DNA of 64,000 nucleotides, taken from assembly GCA_019843655.1 (NCBI GenBank), contig JACDQD010000005.1, positions 30,886,954-30,950,953 on the forward strand. Reading direction: 5' to 3'. Position numbers and translations under genes: made by a program. The notes under the pieces are model-generated. The model saw nothing but the letters and a program-made list of their open reading frames with translations. It made no database searches and was not told the origin of the DNA. The first letter of the stretch is position 1. Every line of letters begins with the position of its first letter. Positions 25,471 through 38,400 of the stretch are shown piece by piece. The DNA is from Lethocerus indicus (taxonomy: Eukaryota; Arthropoda; Insecta; Hemiptera; Belostomatidae).

Positions 25471-28400
25471 ATTCAAAAACAGGTATTCTAAACTAATATA
25501 ACTAATTTGTACAGCATTTACTATTTGAGTCATTGCTCAGTTATCTTCGCGCCTAATTATTTTCACGAATGATGTTTCTTTGTTCCCACCATTAGTAGTG
25601 GTACTGTGTTAGTAAAATAATGAAAGACGTCCAGTCAAAGAAACCGAAAGTAGATCAGATTTTGAAAAATATTACAAACAAAATGTCATTACTTTTCCTG
25701 ACCTCCTGAACGATTCTTTCCGATAGTTCGAAACTCGAATTGAAAAAGAGATTTCTATAAAAACGATATATATCGCCACTCCGGAGAATTAACCCGACGG
25801 CGGGGGGTGGGTCATAAAAACGCAGAGAGAAATAAACGCAGGAAATATATAGGAGTAAGTGAAGTTGGCCGTGGGTGGTGGGGGCCCGAAGGAGACCCAA
25901 CCCCCTCAATCACCCCTGATGCATTGTTCTGGGTCAACTTTGTTTTCAGATAAACAGGGGCCAAGTTAGGGCCTCAACCTGTTTCACTTTCCGGCAGAGC
26001 TCGGCCGATACTCAATTGGGCGGAATCGGATTTTCCGCCCCAAGAGCAGGAAATGGTCCCGGCACTGAAATACTAAACCGAGTACTTTGGATTACACGCG
26101 GCGACGAGAACAAACCAAAATTAAATTGTAGCAAAACAAACTGATCACTTATACCGAAACAAATTTCTAATTTATGGAAAATTCGGTTGGTCACCGGAGC
26201 GGACCTGTATTCGGGATTCCCTCAGATTTCCCCTCATTACCTCAAATAAATACTACAAAATATCAACAAAAAATTCAGTATGTGCGGGATGTCGCTTAAT
26301 TAACTTTTTAATTGACATCGGATCTTTCGTTATTTATTGATTTCCGACGTAATCGTTTTACACGCAAGGGGTGTAAGTATTGAATTTTCCTCTCAAGTGT
26401 AACACCAATTCTATTATTTCCTAAACTCGGGATTTCCGAAAATCCGGGTCGGTAAATGTTTGTTAGGGTTACGGTCCATTCGCTCAGTAAATGTGCCGAC
26501 AATAAAAATAATTGCGGAGGGCTGTTCCACGACACTTGGCCCCCTTTTCTCGGTCAAAGGGGCCTTCGGTTAACCGAGAACAGCCGAGTTATATAAATAT
26601 TATATGTGTTGTGGCGGATTTATCGCCCACAGTATTAACTGGCGTCGGCCCAAAATTATAGCCGCCGCCGATACACGTACTTCAGTCGAACTTCAGTCTC
26701 AGATAAAGCTCGTTTACAATTTAATACAGCGAAGTCGTTAATCAAAGACCGAAAGTTCCCGAAATTCCCCGCGTCAGAATATTTATCGCCCTGTAACCCT
26801 CTCCAACTTCCTTTGTTCCGTACAATCATTTAGCTTGGAGCATAAATCATTATTAATATTGGCTGTCTCATCTCGCCAATATACACAGAGTACACTCGGT
26901 ACTCGTACTAAGTTCGTCATGTAATTAACCTTGGCGGATGCGGATAATACGTCCCAGTATGGTTGTACTGTTTGCGATCATGAATTATGTATGTAGTTTC
27001 AGGTTTTTATTTTTGTAGGACGTTTCATATAAAAGAAGCGATTTATTTTCTGGCCTGTCGATCCGTGTCAATGCCAGCAATGTTATTCCGCGAAATTATT
27101 CAGCCCATCTAGAGAATTAATGATATAATTACATACTTTGCCATGTTGACGCATGGTTCAATACTGGATCGTTATATTTAAAGTAGGCAGAACCATCGGA
27201 AATATATCAATTTTTTACGGTGTGAGCAAACGTTGAAACAAGATCTTGAAAGTAAAAATGGTCCGAGGCATTAGCCTTCTGTTACGGCTGATTTGCTGAG
27301 AGAAAAGAAACACGAGAGTCAATATTGGAGTTTCATAAGCCCACCCCCGCCCACCGTCCGCCCAGGAAACAATATTGCTCTAAGCATATAATTAACTTAC
27401 GAGTCAATTTCTTCAATTAATAATTACCGGTATTCCGTCTCCTTCCTTACAAAGTTAATAATCTTCAAAGTGTCGCAGTTAAGCGGGGCTTCCATTTTCA
27501 TATTGTCGAGTTCACCTTTCCTTTCCTGGTCGTGGTCTTCATTAAGATCGCAACTACATCTGTCGTACAGCAAGTGTGTGAATCCCAAAATCATCAACTC
27601 CATTTCTTGCTATACGTTATATACAGAAAGCAAAATGTAATTGAAACTGTACGGTTAATTAAAAAATAATAGCAATTATAATTATGTCAAGGAAAACAAA
27701 AATAAATTCTTTCCATCCTTTCAGCGATTTCGTACGATTATTTCTATATAATTAAATCAAGAAGCCAAGAGTTACAAAAGCTTGAGTGAAATATAAACTG
27801 CTCAGTATAATTTAAAAATTGTGCTTCACCCATCCTATTTTTCCGCCACCTATTTCGTCATAAAAATAATGAATCAGAAGCATTGTTAATGCACGAGAGC
27901 GAAGTGAAGTACTAGTGATAGTATTTGTAAATTGAAACATTCTTTTCACGGTTTTCAACAAAGGAACTAATTAAAAAGAAACAAAATAAGGAAGGGTTAA
28001 TTCCATTATTCCTAATATCCGAGTTCCAGAATGGCTGGAGTTAAGTCTTTGATCTCCATTCTTCTTTGTAGAAGCCGTAGAAGGGCTTGATGCCCTCCGA
28101 AAACCCTCTCTTAAATGAGCGATGTGAGTAAAGTACGCACTGTTTATGTTAAAATTAACTAGTTTTTAATACTGCAGTAATTCACACAGTGGTGGATTGA
28201 TATTTCATGACTCCGTAATTCCTAAAAACCGTAACGAAATACGTTCTCAATGGGATATCCGTTTATTTGTTTACTGTTTCCAAACAAACAGCCCTCGTCT
28301 GTTGACAACAAATTGCCAGTTTATGAATTTGCCCACTCCGGTTTGTGTCCCAAGCCAAAAAAAGCCAAACATCTCATTTTACAGTTGGGGCCGAAATTCA

Positions 28401-29194
28401 TTTTTCCCATTCCCGGAGAATTATTTTCGTCCGGCGAGAAAGAATAGCGGCCGGATGTTTTAATTAAGAAGGTCCTTTTCAATTACCGGGATTCAAATTA
28501 AAAAGTTTATTTACTTGTATTTCGGGAAGGGAGGAGCGTAATGGGGAAGGGGGGCCATTGACGGTCTGCCAATTTTATATTGGGACGTCGTTCCCATTTG
28601 GAACGAATCCATCCACTGTATATTGGCGTCCCCCCCCGCCCGGGGGGCCCTTCATGGGGAATGTTGGAAACAAACCAGGTCCCTACAAATCGGTATCGCC
28701 ATTGACGCCTCATTTTATTGCCACTTTAATCATAATTTTATCTTCCGCTCTCCCGTTATAAATTTCGTGTTTCTAAATCTATTTTACCTGTCACATGTTG
28801 CGCAAGTGACGATCAGTACATTGACTCTTCATTATAAAATTGAACTTACTTTTACAAAAAAAAATGGTTTAATCTATCAAAGGTATCTTATTTTGGAGCT
28901 GGCGAGGGTTTGTAATACGATCACTCTTTCCGTCGTCCGCCTCCTTAATAGTCGTAATAATAAAAAATGCCTTCTACTAGAAATTGTCCTGAAAGACTGG
29001 TTGACGTAAAAATGAAAATACACAATAAGATTTTATTTATTCCCGTAGAAAACTCTGTATTTGATAACTCCCGATTACGAACCCCGGTAGGTGCCTGTAA
29101 TTTATAACGATGCCCTCTAATTACCGAAGGTTTAATGAGCCTTTTCCAGTTCCACAAAATGGGTTTCCCTCGGCCGGATGTAAAACGCGCGCGG

Positions 29195-29213
29195 GGGCGG
29201 CGGCGGCGGCGGT
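29195..29213 (+). repeat. Short (CGG)n tract
   Basis: GGGGGCGGCGGCGGCGGCGG, preceded by CGCGCGC. It is CpG-rich within otherwise AT-rich DNA, about 550 bases before the second exon. Confidence 0.85.
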
Positions 29214-29767
29214 CGGGCTGAAAGCCGCAAACAAGGACCGACATATTCGTCATTACCTCATAAACTTGTTTCCGTCGTCGTCCATGTTGGAGGACAGGTG
29301 GTAGGTACATTACCGAGTTTGAAACTGAACACTCAACTACCGAATTCTCCCCGGTAAGTTTACGCCCGCCTAACAGCTCCGACTAAACCTCATCGGGGTC
29401 AAACAGTCTATTTAATGTACGAAACAATTATTCTAATGCAATAAAGACACGACTACGTAGGATGGAAATAGTTTCGTATTTCCTTCACGAAACACGGTCA
29501 ATAATAATTTTCACGCGGGAAGAATTCATCAAAATATTAAATTTTTCCCAACCTAACTATATTTCATTATGGTGATATAAAATTGCTACGATTTCAAACA
29601 TTTCATTTATGTTGAGAGGTCTGTAATTCTTTACTCTGTTACCGTCTGTCCACACCTAGTAGTTATTTCTGTCTGAACCGTCTATTGCTTAAATTTCTTT
29701 CATACTTAGCTCCTCTAGCCACTGAGTTCAAAATTGATTTTCATTCCATGCTTTTGCTCAATCACAG

Positions 29768-30000
29768 ATCGGTGTCTGGAAGTCTTGGCAACGCGAGGGG
29801 CTGGACATCAAGGACATCGTGTGGCCGGGAAACAGCCACACTCCGCCCCAGGGCGTACCCGAGAAGTTCCACTTGCGGATCACCTTCCTCGAGGAGCCGC
29901 CCTACATCAGCCTCTCGCCCAGGGACCCGGTGACCAACAAGTGCACAATGAACAGAGGAGTATCCTGCCGAGTCACAACCAAAGACACAGACCTCGCAGA
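29768..30000 (+). CDS. Nmdar2: NMDA receptor subunit 2, exon encoding the ATD-S1 linker and start of S1
   Basis: The exon opens in phase 0 after CTCAATCACAG with [20 protein letters not shown], the conserved stretch joining the amino-terminal domain to the ligand-binding domain in GluN2 receptors. It continues with [20 protein letters not shown], the first strand of S1. The two cysteines of [11 protein letters not shown] match the pair that, in vertebrate GluN2, forms disulfides with the CC of the next exon; here they are seven residues apart rather than six. It ends two bases into a codon at a strong GTGAGT donor. The base composition is clearly higher in GC than the flanks, as expected of coding sequence. 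The gene product is a plasma-membrane cation channel subunit gated by glutamate together with GluN1. Identification as GluN2 is firm; the species is not determined. Confidence 0.95.
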
Positions 30001-30291
30001 GTGAGTAATATTCATTCATTTCAGTAGGTCACTTGTAAAAATTAATCTTAACCACTTAAAAATCATTGACCGCCTACGACGTATTTAGGCCTTTAATGGC
30101 GGCTATATTTATTTTCAACTATAGAACAAAGGAGGTATCTCGCATACAACATTTTAATCTGATAATATTTCTTTTCGAGTATACAGTATTGAAACGTGTA
30201 TTCAAATGATTATCTCGAACATTACTAGAAATATTTTTTATATAAAAATATATTTTAGGAATATATTAGTGATTCTCTTGATCATCTCTCT

Positions 30292-30330
30292 CTGCTCGCT
30301 GATTTCATCCTTTCTAGACCGGTTTCAGTA
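30292..30330 (+). repeat. Short dispersed repeat family 3, copy 2
   Basis: CTGCTCGCTGATTTCATCCT then TTCTAGACCGGTTTCAGTA mirrors the copy at 25002. Outside about 40 bases the two copies diverge. It lies about 290 bases after the second recognised exon. Confidence 0.5.
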
Positions 30331-31324
30331 GTTCTTGTTACTACTACTTACGGCATATTTGTTACCTGTCGGACATTCCTTTTGCACTTTTACTATAGTA
30401 AAAACGGTTTAGAAAGGACCAAGCCATCAAGCGGAGGAAGGATACCGCAATAACTAACTAATTTAACTGTTCCTGAAAACACACATTGGTTACGAATTCC
30501 AATCATTGGACTGCTCTATCCTGGACGTCAATCGCTCATTCAGACCCCACATATCCACTTCACGATGGGTAAATCCCCTGTTGTTCCATTCTCCTTGGAG
30601 AATGGTCCTCCTTGGACATGCAAGATTGCTGCCGAATCCTTCCTAATGATCACGAGATTGGAGACAATATGGCGGGTCGAATTATCCTATTTCCCAGTGT
30701 TCCCTAAACCCTTCTTTATACGGCTTATTCCATCCAATTTGTTGTCCTTTCCACCCCTTGCCATCCAATCCCACCGGTTTCACATAAATCCAGAGAGAAA
30801 GGCCTCCCAAAAAATCATAACATTCGCAGGGAAATAATAGGAGGCACACAAATACAACTTCAGAAAAACGTCAACACTATGAAATTCTTCTGCTTTGAAT
30901 TGTACTACACATAAAAGTAATATTATCATTGAAGGCGGTGACATTGAACTGGCAACATTGACACCGCATAAGACTCGAACATAAAAAGCCGCTCTTAATT
31001 AATGCCACTCTTTTACCTTCCACACAATACATAATGCCTCCTCATTCAAACAGTTATCCAATTCTCATTTCTAAAGTGCAATTCTCTATTAAAAAGGCAT
31101 TTCACTTCTATTGGCATTTATAAATCATCCCCAATTCGTTCTTTCATGTACATTATTAAGTACGCTCGAGGTAGAAAACATTTTTTGTACATTGACTCCG
31201 ACACTGAGAAAAAACCCATAAACTTCCAAGTGGTCTGAATTATTGAATCGACGATCAGCTTTATCATCGGTGACAAGTCCCATTCTTTCGTGCAACAAAG
31301 GATTCTGAAGTCCTACGTATTTTA

Positions 31325-31498
31325 GGCGACTTAGGACTTAAGGGAGCGCAAAGCCCCCTTCGTTTTTTCTACTCTCTTTTTCTCTCTCACACTTCCGACA
31401 TTTGGCGGCCGAACCGAAGCTGAAGAAAACCAATATTAGTAAAAGGATTAGGTCGGCAGGGACAAAGCCCTGCCAATCTCTTAGTCCATAAGTCAGGC
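31325..31498. repeat. Possible small foldback or non-autonomous element
   Basis: The ends are imperfect inverted repeats: GGCGACTTAGGACTTAAGGG on the left, and on the right the complement of CTTAGTCCATAAGTCAGGC. Just inside each end is a short hairpin containing AAAGCCC (GGCAGGG-ACAAAG-CCCTGCC on the right). The similarity is only about 75 per cent over some 20 bases, so this may be coincidence. Confidence 0.25.
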
Positions 31499-34173
31499 TT
31501 ATACTCTTCTTCTAGGGCCAGGATAAGGACAAAAGGATAACACCGAGTATTGGCTTGTTTTTCAGTAACAGTAATACATTCCTACAGGTACAATTTTGTT
31601 CATGTATCCTTAAAAGTCGTCCTTTCACTTTTGACCAAAGGTAATATTACCTCTCGAAATAGGTGGTTTATTGATTCGTCTTGTGAGCTGCAGGACAACA
31701 CAATGAAAGCCTTTATTTTTTACAGGTCAGTTCCATTGTCAATAACTCAAATTTTAAACTGCGAAATGAGGAAAGAGAATAAAGCCTCTGGAAAAACAGT
31801 TCCATGATAATAAAGGCCCAATATTTATATTCCAATAAGACAAATTAAATGCGAATTTAATATATTTTTCAAGTGTTGCCCACCTATCTACGTCTAGTCA
31901 AATTCCACTCGAGATGTTCTAGAATTGTCCTCTAGAAATGTTCTTGTTACACTGCTATCGGATGTCCTGACCGCTTGAGATCAGTAAATGCAACGAGACA
32001 GTGCTATATATATTTTTTTATTTCAACTAAAACTATTAAATCTATTTCGGGCGTTGGGTTAAGCGACGAAGACCAAAACATAGACTGAGTAATGTCCCGA
32101 TTTCATTTTTTAATTTTTTTCCCAATTACCATTGAAATAAACTTCTGAATAATAGATATCCCTTGAATTATGGATGCCCTCGGCTGTGGAAAATGCATGG
32201 AGCCCGGTGGCCCTAATGCGACCGCCCCCTTCCCATCGATGTTTTCGCTACCTCATCGAAATTGCTCCATTGCTCTTCCCTGCAATCTGACTCCGCAGTC
32301 AGAGACGCGATAAGACCGAGAGTTTAGGGATGATTCTTTGAAACTATTTCAAATAACAGGAAATCTTCGTTCTATCTCTATGAGCCACAATAATTAATAC
32401 TTCGATAGTCAACGAGTATTGTTAGGTAAGCCATGCGTGTGCTGATAATAATAATCTCGCGATTGTGTTAAAAACGATTTCTTCACTCGGAAAATAATTT
32501 ATTTAAAGTATGCTTCTGAAAGCTTCTCTACGTTACTGGACGTGGTGGAAATAGGTCTAAAAATATGCAATCGAAAATTATAGATAATAGTACAGAGAAG
32601 TGATGAATTCTGATGACGCTCCTCTCTTACTTTAAACAATAGTGGTCAAGTCCCATATGAAAGAAATTTATTTAATGCAAGTGTAAAACGAATCAGTATA
32701 CTTGAAACGAAATTGAAGGGAATGGAGTTACCTAGATTACTGGGTAAAGGCTACTCGGTGAATTATGGATATTGTTGGTATGTAGAGTAGAGTAGGAGCG
32801 GGGCGATAAGGGAGTAGTGCCCTCATCCAAAGCATGACAGGACTGATGGATGAGCCCGCAAGGATGGGGCACGCTTGCCCGCCTCTAACATGTTTGCTCG
32901 ACGAATCGATTTAAGGTGTGCAACCAGATTGGAATCCAGTTTACCTCTGACCGCATTTAAGACTCCTCCAGTCGGGCAAATACCCAGAACGGCGTTCACT
33001 CGAGTGGAGGTCATACATCTGGTCGTGAAATTTATTAGCTATACTAAAATTAACTGAAACGCACTGCCATCTATTTAGGACCGTTCCGATTCCCAAATAT
33101 ATAACTGATATATGCCCCCTTAGTACTACCCAATGTCATAAACTTCAATAGCCTCTCAAACATTATATTGATATTAACGTAAAAAATGGCAAATCATATA
33201 GCTTTATATGTTATAACGTATAAAGCATATAACCAACGACTAAGTTAGAAATACTATATTCATTCAAATGTTCAGGGCAATGTAAAACTTTATCTATATA
33301 ACTAACAACTACAGTCAATTGTAATTAATAATTATAACTATTTTAATTGGAATAACGATGTAATGTAATTGAATTCTGCATTATAATGCCTATTTTATAA
33401 TTTATAGTCGGATGTTACATGTTATTAGCATATTGCATGTTTTTCATACGTCCCCCAACGCGGATGAAACTGCTATTCCTGGGGAATTATAATGGATCAG
33501 CCCATTTAAAACTCTAAACATTACGCGAATTAATTTCCGCGAATAAGTTCGGTACAACTTTGATTTACTCTTTAATATCTTCGTTATCCAGGATGAAATG
33601 TATACAGGATAATTTGTACGCGAATCAACAGATATCAACAGTCAGTGAAATTGATATCTAAATGTAAATTGAAATAGGGCTGAGAGAGAGGGAGCGTGGG
33701 ACGAATAAAATGTTTCAAATTTCAGCAGTTGTCTGACGTTTAAGACTAAGACGAGGGAAAGGAGGTCTTATTTCAAGCCGCTTTGCCGACAAAGCTTTGC
33801 CTCTCTTTGAGTCCGCGCCTGTTTTACAACTGTCTCGACTGATTGCTTAATTAAGCCGATTAAGTCGTGAATTCAACGTGTCTAACTCCGCCGCATGTAA
33901 TTTGCCAAAGGAGGCGCGCCGACAGCCGCGGAAGCCGGCCGCACATTTCACAGTAACACATCAATGACACTACATACGAAATATCTACGAAGAACGAGCA
34001 TTTTTTTTTAAACACCAATCAACGCCTTTATTGTCAAGTCAATTAAATAGTATAGTTCAATTCTTGTTCTCGCAGTTTATATAATTATATAATATAAACC
34101 CAGTATATAATTTCCGACGAGAGAACTGCAGTCTACGAGTTCTCGTCTCGGGATCAATTCAAATATAGAATTC

Positions 34174-34214
34174 AGGAAGAAGAAGAAGAAGGAGAAGAAG
34201 AAGAAGAAGGAAAA
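34174..34214 (+). repeat. (GAA)n-rich polypurine tract
   Basis: AGGAAGAAGAAGAAGAAGGAG and similar triplets run for about 40 bases. All purines on this strand, so the tract could form a triple helix. Confidence 0.9.
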
Positions 34215-35370
34215 TAAGACAGAAAACTGTGTAAGGATAACGATTGTTCGAAAGCTCAACCTGGCCGACCCAACTTTGGGTCAACTTAGTACGCAACTTG
34301 GGACTTGGTGGTTCCCAAGGATCGGAATCGAAAACTGAACTCCGAATACCGGAATTCATCCGAAAACTACTCTGATACCAGTCCTCTGCCAGTCGAATTT
34401 CCCATCCCGGTTCTATTTCACGATAAAGAATTCCTATTTAAATTATATTATTTTCAATCGGCGATTCATCTATTAAAACCCCTTATTCATTGATCATTTT
34501 TGTTGGACGCCAGAATTCAAAATTCACTCCCAGGAGCAGAAATTAAGCAACAAATTGATAATTTAGTTCCGAGGACCCTAACGGGATTTAGAAAACGAAA
34601 TAAATGTTTAATCGTCCATTACATTCTATTTAAGCTTCTGTAAGTTGACCTACACTACCGCAATTAAAGACTCTCAAATATAGAAAAACACAAAAATCAA
34701 ACGCTACACCTGTGTCATATTACACAACGCCAGGTAAACGTTTGCGTCGGTTTCAATATTAGCGACTGTTTACTTTCGTCACCCTTCTGTTTATTTATCA
34801 GTGGGGGATGAAATGTGAGCCACATATACGGCGGTAGTACAATAAGGCTCCCACCTGCTTGATCACCTGCCGGGATCGAATTTTCAAAAACAATTTTCCA
34901 TTTGCCGTCAACTGATTCCATTGTTCAATTAGGTCCACAGTTGTTGGCGAATATTTGGAGGGATACGGTAAAGGCTTCTTCCATTACAGGAAAAAGGAGA
35001 AACGCGTAAAACATTCTTATTTCACTATTGAGAATCATAATTTCAGTTGCGGTACAATTTGTTGGACCTACTTACTGAAAATATGTACAATTGACGATGA
35101 TGAAAAACCGAAATCGATCGACCTTAATTTCAAATACTCCGTGGGAACTAAATCTCAAAAGAGTGATGATATCCAACATAATCTTCGACACAATATATCG
35201 TCTGTAATTAAGGAAATATTTGCTCCTTGATTTAAACGATATCCTTTCCTTATTTTTACTCGCTTAAACGAATGAATATTAATTAGAATTCAGTAAATCC
35301 GAGATGCTGATGAAGCTCCCCGTTAAGAGAATTAAATATCTTGAAAATTAAATTAGTGCCCCTTCTACTT

Positions 35371-35401
35371 TATAAAAGGCTCTGTGTTTAGAGCTTTCAT
35401 T
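35371..35401 (+). promoter_or_regulatory. Candidate core promoter (TATA plus initiator-like)
   Basis: TATAAAAGGC is followed 28 bases later by the A of TCATT, close to the arthropod initiator TCAKTY. No open frame of note follows, and the match could be chance in AT-rich DNA. Confidence 0.2.
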
Positions 35402-38400
35402 GCGTTTAGAAGAGAACGGATTATTTTCTTGCAATTAAAGCATTCGGTGGTTTAATAGAAACGGCAAAGGAATAAACTCTTCTCTAGAATTTAATACGGT
35501 AAATATTAAATTTTTACAGTCTTAGAACTTCTTACAGTCGAAGTTGAACTTCAGCCTGTAAGTGAATTGCCTTTTGGTCTTTTTTTGTACTCACGTTATC
35601 AGCCCACTTTTCCATACCAATCGTATGAAAAAATGTAATTGAATCACTGGAACTAAATTCCGATATATTTGTAATTAGAAGGAAACATCGTGGGGATAAA
35701 ACTATTACCCAGTCTTCAATTTAGGGATACTTACTGCCTGCATCCTCCCCTTATCTATCACTAGTTGTTTTATCTAACAGATATTAAAACATATCCACTT
35801 TGATCCGACCGATTGAATTTTCTTTTCGGCAAGAAATATTTTAAATCGAATTCGGCCAGGACTTGGCCATTGCGGGAGGACAATTTAATTTTCGGGATAC
35901 CGGCCCCACACTTTATCCATAAGAAAGAAAAGTGGGCGAAGAAAGAGTAAGACTGTTCTTTGCCCCCATCGCCGCCCATTTGTCGTTAAATAAAATTTTC
36001 TTCCTTCACCCTCCTCTCAGTAGCTTTCATTCTTTCCCACCCTCTCAGTTGGCATTTTCAATTACGTGGCCCCACGTCACAGAAATTTAAAAAATGCCGG
36101 TGAACTGAATATAATGTATTTTCAAGTAAGTGCACTGAAAATATAGCCCCCCAAGAAATAATCAACTATCCGTGCGTAAATACTCGACGGCTCCGTGTGT
36201 ATTTGACACTCATTATATTTTTATCGCTTATAAAATATTTACATTAAGTCACGCAATCGATAATTTTTCTCCAACTTTTACTTTTTGTTGAAGATAAGAA
36301 CTAATTTTCATAACACTGGATCCAACCAATACGACTTCCAGCTAAAAGGAAAGTCATTCGTTCCTTTTTAAAAATATTGGCTCCTTTCCGAAAGATATTA
36401 CAGAGGCCGGGTCCAATTTGTAGGAAAAGGAGCCAATTAAATTTTTAAGTCCCTTTCACCGTGCAAGAGGGGGAAAGGTCAAAGAAAGTTTGTCCGATAA
36501 ATGGCAAGGTGAGAAGGCGATAAGACGTTTTTCACTGGCACCTCCCGCCCGCCGTGTCCTTTTTAACAAAGCCCATTTCCTTTCCTCCCCTACAAGGAGG
36601 GATAAAAAGGGTTCTGTTGTGCATCACCCTTTCAAAATGTGACGCCCCCCATTTCAATACTTAATAGGGCTCCGATTATTCGAGGCAAAGGGCCGGCCCC
36701 GACCTCGATTAATTTGGCCGGCCGGCTCGGGCTACTTGGAACGGATAAAAAGCGGGCCAAAAATACACCCGGGCTCCGACCGGCCTCTGCCCCTTTTGTA
36801 TTGCCGAAGGAACAAAAAAGCCGCGTCCGTTGTCTGCGTGTGGCGATGAAATATTATTTTTGAGATCAATGGGCGTCGGTTTTCAGTTTCGAGAAGGCTT
36901 TACCCGACGCGGCCCAGCCTTTCACTCGACGGCCGGATAAAAAATCTCCTCAATCCTAACGAATCAGGAACCCTAGGATCTAAAAACATATTGAAACACC
37001 AACGTCCAAATATGGAATTTTTACCTTACCTCGGAGGGGCATTCGTAGACATGAATGGTGTTGTGAGTGAGGGGGTTGTTGTAAATATACCCTCTAAAGT
37101 AAAATGAGAATATCCGAACAGCCGAAAAAGAATCAGCGATATAACACTAAATAATATGGGGCTTAACTGAAGTAACTAAATTCAAGCTATAACCTAACTA
37201 ACTTTAACCATCTCGTCTAGAGACGAGACTCGTCACGAAATTGGTTCCCGGCTAGAAAAGCTTTTACGAGGAAATTTGTAATACCATATTTCGTCGGTCA
37301 GAGTGGAGGATGCCGCCAGCCCGCTAGAACTATCCGAAGGGCGGCTCGCCGGCCCAACAAGTGACAGTTTTACGAGCCTCCCCTTCCTATTTAAATCGAT
37401 AGGGAAAAACCCTCGCCGCGTCCCTCCATCGTCTTCACTCGGCTCCGAGTGCCCCCTCCGTCTCCTCTACTAAGAGTTATCCTCCCCCAATGGACACGGC
37501 CCCGCTATTCGGTCTCACCGCACTCTTTTTGCGGTAATACCCCACGTTAGTAAGCCCCACCCCCCATTTAGGCTTATTTATTATATCTTCCACCGTCGTT
37601 AGCGCCAGCTCCCGTATCCGCTAGTAATGTAAATGAAAATGTGTTGCCGATACATTCATAATACGAGAAATAGGAAAAGAATATCCGAACCGGTGTATAT
37701 TTCCCCAACTCATCTAGACGATTTCAATCTTATACATTTTAATTAATTCTATAAAACTTCGGGTCTTTGACTCGAAGTTACACTGAGATACACGCACGCG
37801 TACAAATTAATAGAGTTCAAATGAAACCGAGTAAAAATCCGTCGAAATTAACCGTCGACGGGCGAGACGAAGGTAGCGATCGAAAATGGGTTCCGGAGGA
37901 AAGAAAGGAATATAGGAGCGCTATCGAAGAAATACACGTTATCGACTTATAGCCCGTTTCACGGGAGATAACAATGCAGGCCAGATGGCGCTTACAATGG
38001 CTCCGACGCCCTCCTCAATGGGAACCCCGAGTAAATGTCTGTTGTCCCTTCACCGCCAATATCATCCGATAAAGCCATTTGGAAAACAAGAATGATAATA
38101 ATCGACTGTAATTTATGTTTGCCAACCTCCTGTGGCGATAAGGAATTATCGAATTTCAGAACATAAATCATCCTTTTCAGCCTGTTCTGAAACATGAGCC
38201 AAGTGGATATATATTGTATCTCATAGCCGAATGATATGGCATATTGTCTCACAACTTTGGCGATTGATTCTTTAGAATCAGAAATGCTGATGCTATTCCT
38301 AGTTCGCGTTGTCGACTGAAATTCAATTTACTATGGCGATAAAACAAAACCATTGAGCCAAAAGCGACGGAGACTGAAGATCAGAAAACAGAAAGTATCA

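Larger units (their letters stand above)
18797..29767 (+). other. Nmdar2 intron of about 11 kb
   Basis: It is bounded by a GTACAA donor and a TTGCTCAATCACAG acceptor. No other gene is recognised inside. Visible contents are a short repeat shared with 30.3 kb (at 25002), one decayed satellite unit (25418), poly-C tracts near 19395 and 20336, and a GC-rich stretch near 22.5-22.8 kb with open frames on both strands but no known protein. The rest is AT-rich DNA in which I see nothing further. Confidence 0.8.
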
